Shown: positions 35,213-43,991 of the stretch, one piece after another | How the letters are laid out: each line of letters starts with the position of its first letter | Position numbering within the stretch: the first letter of the stretch is position 1 | NCBI GenBank assembly: GCA_012719495.1 | Contig: JAAYAG010000110.1 | Coordinates: forward strand, 43,396 to 107,395 | Direction of reading: 5' to 3' | Length of the DNA stretch: 64,000 bases | Origin: Bacteroidales bacterium | Lineage (GTDB): Bacteria > Bacteroidota > Bacteroidia > Bacteroidales > Prolixibacteraceae | Notes under the pieces: generated by a model | What the model saw: only the letters and a program-made list of their open reading frames with translations | Told to the model about the DNA's origin: nothing | The model's database searches: none | Translations under genes and position numbers: made by a program

Positions 35213-35923
35213 TTAAGAAAGATTCATTTTAATTCCTGCTTCAACTTCAACGATACTAACCAGTACCTGTTCTTTTGCACTACGGATAGCACTTATTTTC
35301 CTGTCAATATCAATTAACTGGCTCCCATACTTTTGATCGATTGCTGAAAGTTGGTTGCTATGGTCAATGTCTTGGTTTTGAAGTTCTTGAATTTGCTGGG
35401 TTAGTTGTTGTATTTTGGCCCGAATATCCTTTATACTTGTATCCAGGGTATTTCTTTCAGTATCTTTTTCTGACAGTAATCGTTGTTTTTTTGATTCACC
35501 TTTCTCAATTTCTGCTTCTGCAGTTCGCTGTACCAACTCTTTATAGGTAATAGCACTTTCTATTAATCGTTTGGAAGTTAATGATTTGTCTATTTTTTGA
35601 GCGATTCTGAATACTGTTTTATATACTTCGGGGTCGGGGCTGTGCTTCTCTTCAAAAAGTGATTCCGTGAATTCGAGGAAATCAAAACCAGGCTGATTAT
35701 TCTGGTTAATTAAATTTTGAAGACGTTGAACAAAATCGTCAACAAGAGATTGATCTTGAACCCGAACTGTGGGAACGTGAGAAATCGGGTTCTGTGATAG
35801 AGGCTCAGTATTATTACTGTAGTTTGGAGTGTTATTTTCTTGATTTTTAGATTCTTCAGTGCTATTTTCTACATCTCTAAAAAAAAGGCTTTTGAATCTG
35901 AATCCTTTATCTTTTTCTGCCAT
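35213..35923 (-). CDS. Coiled-coil hypothetical protein, first gene of ABC-OmpA operon
   Basis: 236 residues without signal peptide or membrane helix. A polar Asn/Gln-rich N-terminus (about 15-75; NNTPNYSNNTEPLSQN) is followed by a small helical part (LVDDFVQRLQNLINQNNQ; EVYKTVFRIAQKIDKSLTSK) and a long coiled coil (about 135-225; IKDIRAKIQQLTQQIQELQ; SQLIDIDRKISAIRSAKEQV). It is soluble and cytoplasmic, with no family recognised. It lies 11 bases before the membrane coiled-coil gene, so the two coiled coils may pair. Confidence 0.72.
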   Translation of the reverse strand: MAEKDKGFRFKSLFFRDVENSTEESKNQENNTPNYSNNTEPLSQNPISHVPTVRVQDQSLVDDFVQRLQNLINQNNQPGFDFLEFTESLFEEKHSPDPEVYKTVFRIAQKIDKSLTSKRLIESAITYKELVQRTAEAEIEKGESKKQRLLSEKDTERNTLDTSIKDIRAKIQQLTQQIQELQNQDIDHSNQLSAIDQKYGSQLIDIDRKISAIRSAKEQVLVSIVEVEAGIKMNLS

Positions 35924-36266
35924 TTTTGTTTGTGTTTATTCTATTAGTTTGTCGATTTATACAGTCATTACAAAAATAAGAGTTTTTTGATAGGTTGTTT
36001 TTACAATCTCTTATTTTATAAAAGATAAGCTATGAAATATTTTGAGAACAAGAGCTATACGAGATTCTTTTTTTATTACAGATGTATTTGACAAGGGACA
36101 TTAAGATATCAAATATTCAACCCAAAAAGCAGATTGGAAAACAGGCTTGATGGGGCTGTACCATAATTATTTGTTGAAAAATTGAAAGCATAGCTTTATT
36201 AAGGGAAGGTTGATTCATATAAGGAAAGATATTTGGTTCTTTGTGTTTAATGTAATGAGTTTATAT
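35924..36266. other. Intergenic region upstream of ABC-OmpA operon
   Basis: 343 bases with no gene seen. It holds a perfect 10-bp inverted repeat, AAAATAAGAG (35973-35982) and CTCTTATTTT (36008-36017), about 50 bases upstream of the operon's first ATG. This is a candidate regulatory site or the end hairpin of an upstream transcript. Confidence 0.4.
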
Positions 36267-36635
36267 TTAGGTTTTTGACCTTAATATCTTTTCAATTTTC
36301 CTACCTTTAGCTAACTCGTCAACCAGTTTGTCTAAATATCGAATATTTCTTGTAAGTTCATTTTCGATGTCTTCAACCCGATAACCACAAATTACTCCGG
36401 TAATAAGGTTTGCATTAGGATTCACGGTTGCAAGGCGAAAAAATTGATCAAAAGTAATATTTTCATCGATTAAAGATTGAAGTTTCTCTTCGTTGTATCC
36501 TGTTAACCAATTTATTACTTTATTCAGTTCTTCTTGTGTCCTGTTTTTCTTTGTCACTTTGGCAAGGTAAAGCGGGTACACGTTGCCCAAGGTTAAATTA
36601 GCTATTCGTTTGTCATGTTCTGAACTTGTTTCCAT
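36267..36635 (-). CDS. DUF2200 family protein
   Basis: 122 residues closely following the DUF2200 pattern: EHDKRIANLTLGNVYPLYLA, KKNRTQEELNKVINWLTGY, FDQFFRLATVNPNANLITG, VICGYRVEDIEN and IRYLDKLVDELAKGRKIEKI. It is a small cytoplasmic protein family of unknown function. Length is normal. The gene stands alone between two intergenic regions of about 300 bases each. Confidence 0.88.
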   Translation of the reverse strand: METSSEHDKRIANLTLGNVYPLYLAKVTKKNRTQEELNKVINWLTGYNEEKLQSLIDENITFDQFFRLATVNPNANLITGVICGYRVEDIENELTRNIRYLDKLVDELAKGRKIEKILRSKT

Positions 36636-36934
36636 GGTATAATAAGATAATGTTCCTGTCTGGTTAAGTCGGTAAAAATTGGTTGTTTAGTATTCACTTT
36701 TCTGTTCTCTCAAAAATAGATTTCTTTTTGTTTTTTGTCAATAGATGAATTTCCAGCAACGAACCTTAAGTCTTCGATGTTTGTCTATTATTATATTTAA
36801 ACCACTATAAGCAATTCTTTTTGAATGGGGTCCATTTTTAATTAAGAGCTATATCTTGGTAATCTTTGATTTGTTACTATCTTTGGGAATACACTCTATT
36901 TTTTAAATATTCTTATCATTAATACTAACTACTT
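36636..36934. other. Intergenic region with esterase promoter
   Basis: 299 bases between divergent genes. The only element identified is the promoter at 36856-36885. Confidence 0.4.
36856..36885 (+). promoter_or_regulatory. Promoter of the carboxylesterase gene
   Basis: TTG (36856-36858) and TATCTTTG (36878-36885) are 19 bases apart, an exact match to the Bacteroidota TTG/TAnnTTTG pattern. The start codon follows 49 bases after the -7 box. Confidence 0.65.
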
Positions 36935-38353
36935 ATGAAAAATTTATCATTTTTTGTATGGGTGTTCATTGCATTTGTTTTTGTATCGTGCAGTGATAAA
37001 AACCCGGTTTTGACAATTGATGGTGGTCAGATTCAAGGTGTACCTACGGCGACCAAAGGAGTAATTGCATATAAGGGCGTGCCGTTTGCAGCCCCACCGG
37101 TTGGCGACTTGCGTTGGAAAGAACCTCAGCCGGTAGTTGCCTGGGAAGGTGTAAAAATTGCCGATAAGTATGGGGCAGCTGCTTGGCAAACTGCTTGGGA
37201 TCCCAATAGTTTTTACGGAAGGGAATGGCGTGCAAGCGGAAGCGTTCCGTTTGACGAAGATTGCCTTTATTTAAATGTTTGGACTCCGGCAGCTGGTCAA
37301 AAAAACAAAAAGCTTCCGGTAGCCATGTGGATACATGGTGGCGGCTATCGCGAAGGGTTTGGCTTCGAACCTGAAATGGATGGTGGAGAAGACTGGGCCT
37401 CACGTGGTGTTATTCTGGTTTCGGTAACCTATCGCTTAGGCATATTTGGATTTTTCTCGCATCCACTTTTGTCTGATGAAAGCCCGAATAAGGTATCTGG
37501 CAACTATGGTGTTATGGATCAGGCTGCTGCGTTGAAATGGATTCATGAAAATATTGCACAATTTGGTGGCGACCCTAACAATATTACCATTTTCGGTCAA
37601 AGTGCCGGTGCCGGTAGCGTGCAGACACTTTGTGCTTCGCCAATCTCGAGAAAGCTTGTTGCAAAAGCGATAAGTATGAGCGGTGGTGGGTTAAATGGTG
37701 GACGCCCCGGAATGTTGCTCGATACAGCCATGGTATTAAACCAACGGATGATGGATCATTTCGAAATAAACTCACTTGAACAAATGCGCTCATTATCGTT
37801 CGACGAAATGACAAAAATGGTATTGGATTATTCAGCCGCAACCGGCAAAAGGATGATGATGGCTCCGGTTATCGACAATTATTTCCTGACCGGCACTTTC
37901 AGTGACATGGCCAAGGCTAACGAAATTCCTGATGTTCCGTATATGTTTGGTTTCACTGCCAACGATATGAACGATATGTCGAAACCTATCGGTGATTTTT
38001 GTGCACTTCGAGCCGAAAAAAGCAGCAAACCGGCTTATGCTTATTTGTTTTCACGACAATTACCCGGAGACTCGGCTGGCGCTTTCCATTCATCAGATTT
38101 GTGGTACATTTTCCATTCGTTCAGACATAGCTGGCGACCTTTTAATGCTGGCGACGAAGAGCTTAGTTTGAAAATGGTTGATTACTGGACAAATTTTGCC
38201 AAATATGGAAATCCCAATGGAAACACTGACGGGGTTTGGACTGCTTACACTCCGCAATCGCCCAAATTTATGGTGCTCGATGTTGATGGAGAAAAAGCAA
38301 CGTTTACAATGACTGATACGCCCGAATTCAAAGGGCCTGCTCCCCTTCGATAG
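36935..38353 (+). CDS. Type B carboxylesterase, lipoprotein
   Basis: 472 residues with a lipoprotein signal peptide (VFVSCSDK). The alpha/beta-hydrolase of the cholinesterase type shows GVIAYKGVPFAAPPVGDLRW, DCLYLNVWTPA, the oxyanion hole HGGGYREGFG and the nucleophile S223 in GQSAGAGS. The His is around residue 384 in AFHSSDLWYIFH. It hydrolyses carboxylic esters; neighbouring glycosidases suggest deacetylation or feruloyl-ester cleavage on plant polysaccharides, but that is inference. It has a clear promoter and terminator, so it is monocistronic. It is somewhat shorter than the usual 500-550 residues. Confidence 0.88.
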   Translation: MKNLSFFVWVFIAFVFVSCSDKNPVLTIDGGQIQGVPTATKGVIAYKGVPFAAPPVGDLRWKEPQPVVAWEGVKIADKYGAAAWQTAWDPNSFYGREWRASGSVPFDEDCLYLNVWTPAAGQKNKKLPVAMWIHGGGYREGFGFEPEMDGGEDWASRGVILVSVTYRLGIFGFFSHPLLSDESPNKVSGNYGVMDQAAALKWIHENIAQFGGDPNNITIFGQSAGAGSVQTLCASPISRKLVAKAISMSGGGLNGGRPGMLLDTAMVLNQRMMDHFEINSLEQMRSLSFDEMTKMVLDYSAATGKRMMMAPVIDNYFLTGTFSDMAKANEIPDVPYMFGFTANDMNDMSKPIGDFCALRAEKSSKPAYAYLFSRQLPGDSAGAFHSSDLWYIFHSFRHSWRPFNAGDEELSLKMVDYWTNFAKYGNPNGNTDGVWTAYTPQSPKFMVLDVDGEKATFTMTDTPEFKGPAPLR

Positions 38354-38371
38354 ATCGATGTAATTCAATAT

Positions 38372-38410
38372 AAAAAGGACTGAGTTGATTTCAGTCCTTT
38401 TTTATTTTTT
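38372..38410 (+). terminator. Rho-independent terminator of the esterase gene
   Basis: A perfect 12-bp stem AAAAAGGACTGA (38372-38383) and TCAGTCCTTTTT (38391-38402) with a 7-base loop is followed by TATTTTTT. It may also serve the convergent GH9 gene. Confidence 0.9.
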
Positions 38411-38449
38411 CACTAAAGTGCTTTGTAGGCAATGTTTTGATTTACGTAA

Positions 38450-40996
38450 TTACTTTTGGGTTTTTATTAAATTCCTGAATGCCGATCCAAAAATCAGGTA
38501 GCTGGTATTACCGGCAATGGTTCCTTCGTTTTGTCCCCACAGGAATGGCCAATCGTCGTAGTTTTCAAAGTGGTCGGGTTTTCTAAATAATACGCCAGGT
38601 GCAACGTTACCAGGAATAGCTGAAAAATCGGCCCTGTTGTTACCATAGAATACAGCTTTCGGACGTGTAGCGCCCACTGTAGCCACAAACGAATAATTGT
38701 GGTATGGGTGGCAGCCATATAACCAACTGGTAACTTTGAATGCATGGTTGGCATCAATAATATCGGGGTAAAATTTACTGGCAAAACAAACCGTAGTGCC
38801 AAAGCTCGACATGGCATTGCCTCCAGCCCAGTTACCTAAGCCAATAGGAACTCCGTAAGGATTATCCTTTTCGAGGCTCTCGATATACTCTTTGTATTTC
38901 ACAATGTACGGACGAAGCTTTTCTTTGTAGGATGCATCCAGATGCGGTATCGCATCCAAGGCTGTAAGAAGTCCAAAATTAACGTTCCTGTCCAGTGCAG
39001 GCCACAAAAGTTGCTGGAATTTGTCGAGGTACTGCTTTTCTCCGGTCGAAATATACAATTGAAGATTAGTGGAAATATTGGCAGAACTGCCACCTCTCCC
39101 TCTGAAAGAGCGATCCTCCGGCTGCTTAGCAAGTAATTCTGTTGCCTCGTTCAATAACCTTTTGGACTGTACCAACGCTCTTGCCGAAAGATCGTCGTTA
39201 TAACCCTTCAGTGCACGGCTTGCTGCGGCCAGCATAGTTGCTGCCTGCAAATCGAGACCAGGATTGCGGCTGGTAAACGCCCACAGATCATCTTTAACTC
39301 CACTAGAGCGACCATCGGCGGCTATTTCGTAAGGACCAAGGTTTGGATTGTAAGGCAATCCGTCGGTTATTGAGGCAGCATCGCCAAGGTGATGATAATT
39401 GTCGAGAACCGAGTTAGAAAGCGTTTGCGACATGTGACCGATAATCTCAGCCTGAGCTACCAGGTTCAATGTTCCATGCTCGATAAACTGTAACATATCG
39501 GGTGTTCCATCGGGTCGGTGAAGATCAACATAGCGTTGTGTCTGGCTAACAAAAGTTTGGTCGCGCAAGGGTTTGAAATATTCCCATGTCTGCACAAAGT
39601 TCTGCACCACACTAATGTTCGAACCGGTTTCGATATCAAAATCGCCGGCATCGAAAAAGCCACCTACGTTCAATCCGGGGATCAGTTCCAGTGCTTTATA
39701 CTTGGTGTCGGTTGTTGGCCCCTGGTCGTGAAGGTCGAAGTGATCGGTATTTGGTGGAGCCTGAAGATAACCATCTTTGAAAGGCTCGCCATGCCAAACC
39801 CTGTATGCTTCGTTCACATACATGTGATTCATGTGTATGGGGATCCAAATATCGCTTGTGGCATCGGTAATTTTATCGTAGACGTTATTGTCGATTATAA
39901 AATTGTTTGTCTTAAAATTTCCATACTGAATATAGTATATACCCGGATCTTTAACTGCTGTAAAATCGAATTTTACGTAGTGGTATTTAAAATAGTCACC
40001 CCACGAAACGATTTTGCCGTTATATACTTCTTTCGCATTGCCACTGTCGTCAATTTTATACAAAGAAGCTTTTGCAAGCGGTTTATCTTTCTTGTCGAGT
40101 TCAATTACAGAGACTTTGGGCTGCGAGGGAATATAACCTACCTGCGAGAAACCAATATTAGGTTCGCGCACCCAACCTTGAATGGCGTTTGGTTCAACCG
40201 TCCAGGTCAACACCTTGCCAGTTTTTCCTGCCGGGAGAATGCTTCTAACGACAAACCATCCGTTTTGTGCCAGCATACGGCCATCGAAAAGCATCAGATC
40301 GGCATCCTGCGAGGTGATTTTCACCATGCGTGAAGGTTCATCGGGTGCAAGAAGCAGGGTGCGTCCGGTTTCGAGCGGAAGCGGGTCGATAAACTGGCCG
40401 GTACCCCTGTCGTCGTAGGTTTTATATCCTTTGAACTGCTTTGGTTTTTCACTGTTGGGCCTCGTAATTGAATTGCCAACCACATAGCGCGGAAACCGGT
40501 TGTAACGGCCATCCATCAAATAAGTCTTTGCCCAGTATTGCGAAGGCAGAAACTCAAAATTAAATCCGGCAGCCCCTTCAAGTGCTTTGGGAACAGGCTT
40601 ATCGAGATATACCGATATTTCAACCCCTTTGCCTTTTGCCGTAACTACCACGCGCGATTCGAAATCGTAATCGTTATACCGTAGCGTAGTCTCAATGGTT
40701 TTCGTGGCCGGGTCGGTCTTGCGATTAGATACTGAGGGCACAAGGTCCCACTGCTCCGGCGTGTTCGAAAGTCGCACCGCTCCACCTTGCGCTGTACGTA
40801 CGCCATGGTGGATCAATTCGATACCGGCGTTTTTCTCATCATTAAATCCTCCTGTAAAAAGATTGCTGTACACAAGCACATTCACGCCTTGTGTCTCGAA
40901 ATACTCAAGATCGTTGAGTTTTAACTCTTGTCCCGAAGCATAATTAAATGCTGTAAGCAAGAGTATCGCAAATGCAGAAAACTTTAGCTTAACCAT
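38450..40996 (-). CDS. Glycoside hydrolase family 9 with N-terminal Ig-like domain
   Basis: 848 residues with a signal peptide ending YASGQ. An N-terminal beta-rich region of about 280 residues is followed by the cellulase N-terminal Ig-like domain (REPNIGFSQVGYIPSQPKVS; GIYYIQYGNFKTNNF). The GH9 alpha6/alpha6 barrel has the base region GGFFDAGDFDIETG, the substrate His in CHPYHNYSF and the acid Glu in WGQNEGTI. GH9 enzymes hydrolyse beta-1,4-glucans or related glycans; many Bacteroidota members act on oligosaccharides or glucosamine-containing glycans. The long N-terminal region is unusual and may bind carbohydrate. It is convergent with the esterase. Confidence 0.88.
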   Translation of the reverse strand: MVKLKFSAFAILLLTAFNYASGQELKLNDLEYFETQGVNVLVYSNLFTGGFNDEKNAGIELIHHGVRTAQGGAVRLSNTPEQWDLVPSVSNRKTDPATKTIETTLRYNDYDFESRVVVTAKGKGVEISVYLDKPVPKALEGAAGFNFEFLPSQYWAKTYLMDGRYNRFPRYVVGNSITRPNSEKPKQFKGYKTYDDRGTGQFIDPLPLETGRTLLLAPDEPSRMVKITSQDADLMLFDGRMLAQNGWFVVRSILPAGKTGKVLTWTVEPNAIQGWVREPNIGFSQVGYIPSQPKVSVIELDKKDKPLAKASLYKIDDSGNAKEVYNGKIVSWGDYFKYHYVKFDFTAVKDPGIYYIQYGNFKTNNFIIDNNVYDKITDATSDIWIPIHMNHMYVNEAYRVWHGEPFKDGYLQAPPNTDHFDLHDQGPTTDTKYKALELIPGLNVGGFFDAGDFDIETGSNISVVQNFVQTWEYFKPLRDQTFVSQTQRYVDLHRPDGTPDMLQFIEHGTLNLVAQAEIIGHMSQTLSNSVLDNYHHLGDAASITDGLPYNPNLGPYEIAADGRSSGVKDDLWAFTSRNPGLDLQAATMLAAASRALKGYNDDLSARALVQSKRLLNEATELLAKQPEDRSFRGRGGSSANISTNLQLYISTGEKQYLDKFQQLLWPALDRNVNFGLLTALDAIPHLDASYKEKLRPYIVKYKEYIESLEKDNPYGVPIGLGNWAGGNAMSSFGTTVCFASKFYPDIIDANHAFKVTSWLYGCHPYHNYSFVATVGATRPKAVFYGNNRADFSAIPGNVAPGVLFRKPDHFENYDDWPFLWGQNEGTIAGNTSYLIFGSAFRNLIKTQK

Positions 40997-41126
40997 ATTT
41001 TAAAACTAATCTATTGAGGTTTAAAAATAATGATAAGCTACCACGTATAGTCAACAATAGGATAAAATAACATGGCTTTAACGTTCAGTCGCAAATTTGG
41101 TGACTTTTCCGCCCAGTTTATCTCCC

Positions 41127-41157
41127 CGAAATGTCATTTCGAGTGAAACGAGAAATC
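41127..41157. repeat. REP-like palindromic repeat
   Basis: CGAAAT-GTC-ATTTCG (41127-41141) is a perfect palindrome and runs into GTGAAACGAGAAATCT. The whole resembles the GTCATTTCGAGCGAAGCGAGAAATCT-type intergenic repeat often seen in Bacteroidota genomes. It is the only copy recognised in this window. Its function is unknown. Confidence 0.55.
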
Positions 41158-41293
41158 TATATTTTAATCTGTCAAAGTAGAGCTAACAAAATTTTCAAGA
41201 TATTTATATTTTCAAGTGTAAATTCTCTGACTTACATGATGATGCTAATTTTGATTATAAAAGATTAATTGAACATCAGAGGAAAGAGTGCTT

Positions 41294-42025
41294 TTATTTG
41301 ACTTTTTCCCAAACTTGTTCAACCTTTAGACCACTGGAAAGATTCCCTGAAATGGTCATCTTATTTCCATCAAACAGGACTTTAAATGTACTTTTCGTAC
41401 CCAAATAACCCTTCATTTCCAATGACCCAAAATCTAAAATTTCTATATATGAGTCACCTTCAAAAATGTACCTACCTCCAGCTGAGCCTTCAATTAGTTG
41501 AGTATCCGCATTGTAGCGAATCCAGGTGAAATGACTTTGAGTGATTAATTTGAGGCTGGGACTACTTTCCGATGCCATTACTGTTTCTCCATTTCCAACT
41601 TTGTTAGAAATAATTTTCCAGGTTCCTATGATTTTTGAAGATTCTTGTTGTGCATCATTTTTAGCATTGGCAAGAAAAAATCCTAAAACCATAAATGCAA
41701 TTACTAAAAAAATTACTTTTTTCATTGTGTGTTTCTTTAGGTTAATTAATTCTTTAAAATATTTAAACAAAAGCTCGAGCCCAATTTGGATTCTTCTAGC
41801 TGATTTGTCCAATATATTGGAACGTTTACTAGAAGAACCATAAATGTCATAATCAAGACAGCAAAATATCAATTTAATTGTTTGACTCCTTGGAGTAACC
41901 GCAGATGATTCAATACGTTGAATAGTCCTAAGGTTTAGATTGCACTTTTCTGCAAGTTCTACCTGTGTCAAACCTTTTGCTAGTCTGAGTTTTAAAATTT
42001 TTTTTCCGAGTTCAGGTTGTTTCAT
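41294..42025 (-). CDS. Xre-family HTH fused through a membrane helix to a lipocalin-like domain
   Basis: 243 residues. The N-terminal helix-turn-helix (about 1-62) reads KKILKLRLAKGLTQVELAEK then LNLRTIQRIESSAVTPR, a clear Xre-type DNA-binding domain. After about 35 residues comes a hydrophobic helix (MKKVIFLVIAFMVLGFFLAN, about 100-120). A lipocalin-like beta domain (about 125-243) follows (IIGTWKIISNKVGNGE; FEGDSYIEILDFG; FKVLFDGNKMTISGN). It is either a membrane-bound one-component regulator with a periplasmic sensor, or two genes sharing a frame, since MKKVIF would be a perfect signal peptide start. Three copies of a 10-mer lie upstream. Confidence 0.7.
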   Translation of the reverse strand: MKQPELGKKILKLRLAKGLTQVELAEKCNLNLRTIQRIESSAVTPRSQTIKLIFCCLDYDIYGSSSKRSNILDKSARRIQIGLELLFKYFKELINLKKHTMKKVIFLVIAFMVLGFFLANAKNDAQQESSKIIGTWKIISNKVGNGETVMASESSPSLKLITQSHFTWIRYNADTQLIEGSAGGRYIFEGDSYIEILDFGSLEMKGYLGTKSTFKVLFDGNKMTISGNLSSGLKVEQVWEKVK

Positions 42026-42342
42026 AAATACTTTGAAAATCGAAGTAAGAATATAATTTACCTAAGAATCAAGCAAATTTTAATGCTGTATTTATTACGG
42101 CATTAATACGGCATTATTATAATCAATTGAATATATGTTGTTTATTTTAAACCAAGTTCAAGCATTTTTTTTAATGAGAATGATTTGTCATTAAAATTTT
42201 GAAGGTCAAACGATACACTCTAAAATTGGCAGCAAGATAGTATACTCAATTTTGCTTTCTCACACTCATTAAACTATCAAATTCAATTTCTCTTACAATG
42301 CTTTTGGCAAGTTTTGTTTTAGTGAATATAGTGTTCCTTTTT
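42026..42342. other. Intergenic region between fhs and the Xre-lipocalin gene
   Basis: 317 bases with no gene seen. Upstream of the Xre-HTH gene it holds the 10-mer cluster at 42081-42116; the rest is AT-rich and shows nothing further. Confidence 0.4.
42081..42116. promoter_or_regulatory. Candidate operator: three copies of a 10-mer
   Basis: TAATGCTGTA (42081-42090) is the inverted copy (one mismatch) of TACGGCATTA, which occurs twice as a direct repeat at 42096-42105 and 42107-42116, 11 bp apart. The cluster sits 56-91 bases upstream of the Xre-HTH gene start. Autoregulation is plausible. Confidence 0.5.
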
Positions 42343-43971
42343 TTACGCCAGCCCAACAGCCCTTCCGTCGGGCAATAGTTTCATTTTTGTGGCTGCAGGT
42401 ACTTTGGGCAGGCCGGGCATCGTCATAATGTTACCACAGATAATGACCACAAACCCTGCACCTGCCGATACCCGGACTTCGTTTACTGAAATTTTAAACC
42501 CGCGCGGTCGCCCAAGAAGTTTGTCGTTGTCTGATAATGATTTTGAAGATTTGGCAATACACACAGGCAGGTTTTCGTATCCGCATTTGGCAATGAGGGC
42601 AATATCGCTCATGGCTTTTGCCGAGAATTCCACATCGTCGGCTCCATATAGGTTTCGGGCCAGGGTGCGCACTTTTTCTACAATCGACATTTCTAGTGGG
42701 TATTGGTACACTATTTTGCGTTGCCCAAAGGCTTCACTAGCATCTATTACGGCTTGTGCGAGATCAAGAGCTCCGGCACCTCCGTTGGCATAGTGTGTTG
42801 CTGTAATGGCTTTTACTCCCTTATTTGCAAAATGTTCAATCACTTCATTTATGTCATCTTCCGAGTCATCGTCGAACCTATTGATAGCAATTATGGGCTG
42901 CAACCCAAATTGTTGTATGTTTTCTACGTGTTTTTCAAGATTTTCAAAGCCACCATCTTTCCAACCGTGATATTTCATTGCCCTGATGGTAGCTACAATC
43001 ACTGCTGCCGAAGGATTGAGCCCGGCAATACGGCATTTAATATCGAAGAACTTTTCAGCGCCAAGATCGGTGGCAAAACCGGCTTCGGTTACCACATAAT
43101 CAGAAAGTTTCAACGCCATACGGGTGGCAATGGCAGTGTTGGTTCCTTGGGCAATATTGGCAAAAGGTCCGCCATGAACAAATGCGGGAGTTCCTTCAAT
43201 GGTTTGTACCAGATTGGGGTGAATGGTGTCGCGCAAAAGAATCTGCATGGCGCCTTCGGCTTGCAAATCGCTTGCCCGAACAGGTTGTCCGCTATACGTA
43301 AAGCCAACACAGGTGCGGGCAAGGCGTTCGCCCAAGTCGTGAACATCGCTGGCAAGGCATAAAATGGCCATAATTTCTGAGGCAGGTGTTATGTTGAAGC
43401 CATCTTGCCGGGGCACGCCGTTCGATACACCGCCCATTCCAATGAAAATCTGGCGCAATGCTCTGTCATTAAGGTCGATTACCCTCCGCCATATTATCCT
43501 TCTTGGGTCAATGTTCAATTCGTTACCATGTTGAAGGTGGTTATCGACCATGGCGGCCAGCAGGTTGTTGGCTTTGCTTACCGAGTACATATCGCCTACA
43601 AAATGGAGGTTAATATCCTCTGAAGGCATAACTTGTGCACGACCTGCCCCGGTACCTCCTCCTTTAATTCCAAAGTATGGGCCTAACGATGGCTCTCTCA
43701 GGCAGATAGTTGTTTTTAAACCCTTTTTTCGCAGTGCATCGCCCAGGCCTATGGTTGTTGTTGTTTTTCCTTCGCCTTGTGGGGTTGGGGTCATTGCACT
43801 CACCAAAATGAGTTTTCCGTCGGGTTGGTCTTTCTTTTCATCCAAAATGCTTACAGGAACTTTGGCGATATAATGCCCGTGTGGCAATATACGGTCAGGG
43901 TCTATTCCTAATTCCTTGGCTACTTCACTTATTCGTTTGATCTTGTATTCGTTAATTTCTGCACTATTCAT
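42343..43971 (-). CDS. fhs: Formate--tetrahydrofolate ligase
   Basis: 542 residues. The enzyme makes 10-formyl-THF from formate, THF and ATP. The P-loop is TPTPQGEGKTTTTIGL. Conserved segments include LREPSLGPYFGIKGGGTGAG, EDINLHFVGD, TPAFVHGGPFANIAQG, VTEAGFATDLGAEKFFDIK and AINRFDDDSEDDI. Length is close to the usual 555. It feeds one-carbon units to purine and serine/glycine metabolism, which matches the kbl gene nearby. It lies 20 bases after the LOG-family gene on the same strand, so the two are probably co-transcribed. Confidence 0.95.
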   Translation of the reverse strand: MNSAEINEYKIKRISEVAKELGIDPDRILPHGHYIAKVPVSILDEKKDQPDGKLILVSAMTPTPQGEGKTTTTIGLGDALRKKGLKTTICLREPSLGPYFGIKGGGTGAGRAQVMPSEDINLHFVGDMYSVSKANNLLAAMVDNHLQHGNELNIDPRRIIWRRVIDLNDRALRQIFIGMGGVSNGVPRQDGFNITPASEIMAILCLASDVHDLGERLARTCVGFTYSGQPVRASDLQAEGAMQILLRDTIHPNLVQTIEGTPAFVHGGPFANIAQGTNTAIATRMALKLSDYVVTEAGFATDLGAEKFFDIKCRIAGLNPSAAVIVATIRAMKYHGWKDGGFENLEKHVENIQQFGLQPIIAINRFDDDSEDDINEVIEHFANKGVKAITATHYANGGAGALDLAQAVIDASEAFGQRKIVYQYPLEMSIVEKVRTLARNLYGADDVEFSAKAMSDIALIAKCGYENLPVCIAKSSKSLSDNDKLLGRPRGFKISVNEVRVSAGAGFVVIICGNIMTMPGLPKVPAATKMKLLPDGRAVGLA

Positions 43972-43991
43972 ATCGATAGGTTTTTAAGTTT

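Noticed and set aside
39518..40333. 271-codon plus-strand frame
   Set aside because: It is antisense to the GH9 catalytic gene, has no recognisable motif, and follows the codon structure of the minus strand.
42703..43362. 219-codon plus-strand frame
   Set aside because: It is antisense to fhs, which is a certain gene; no independent support.
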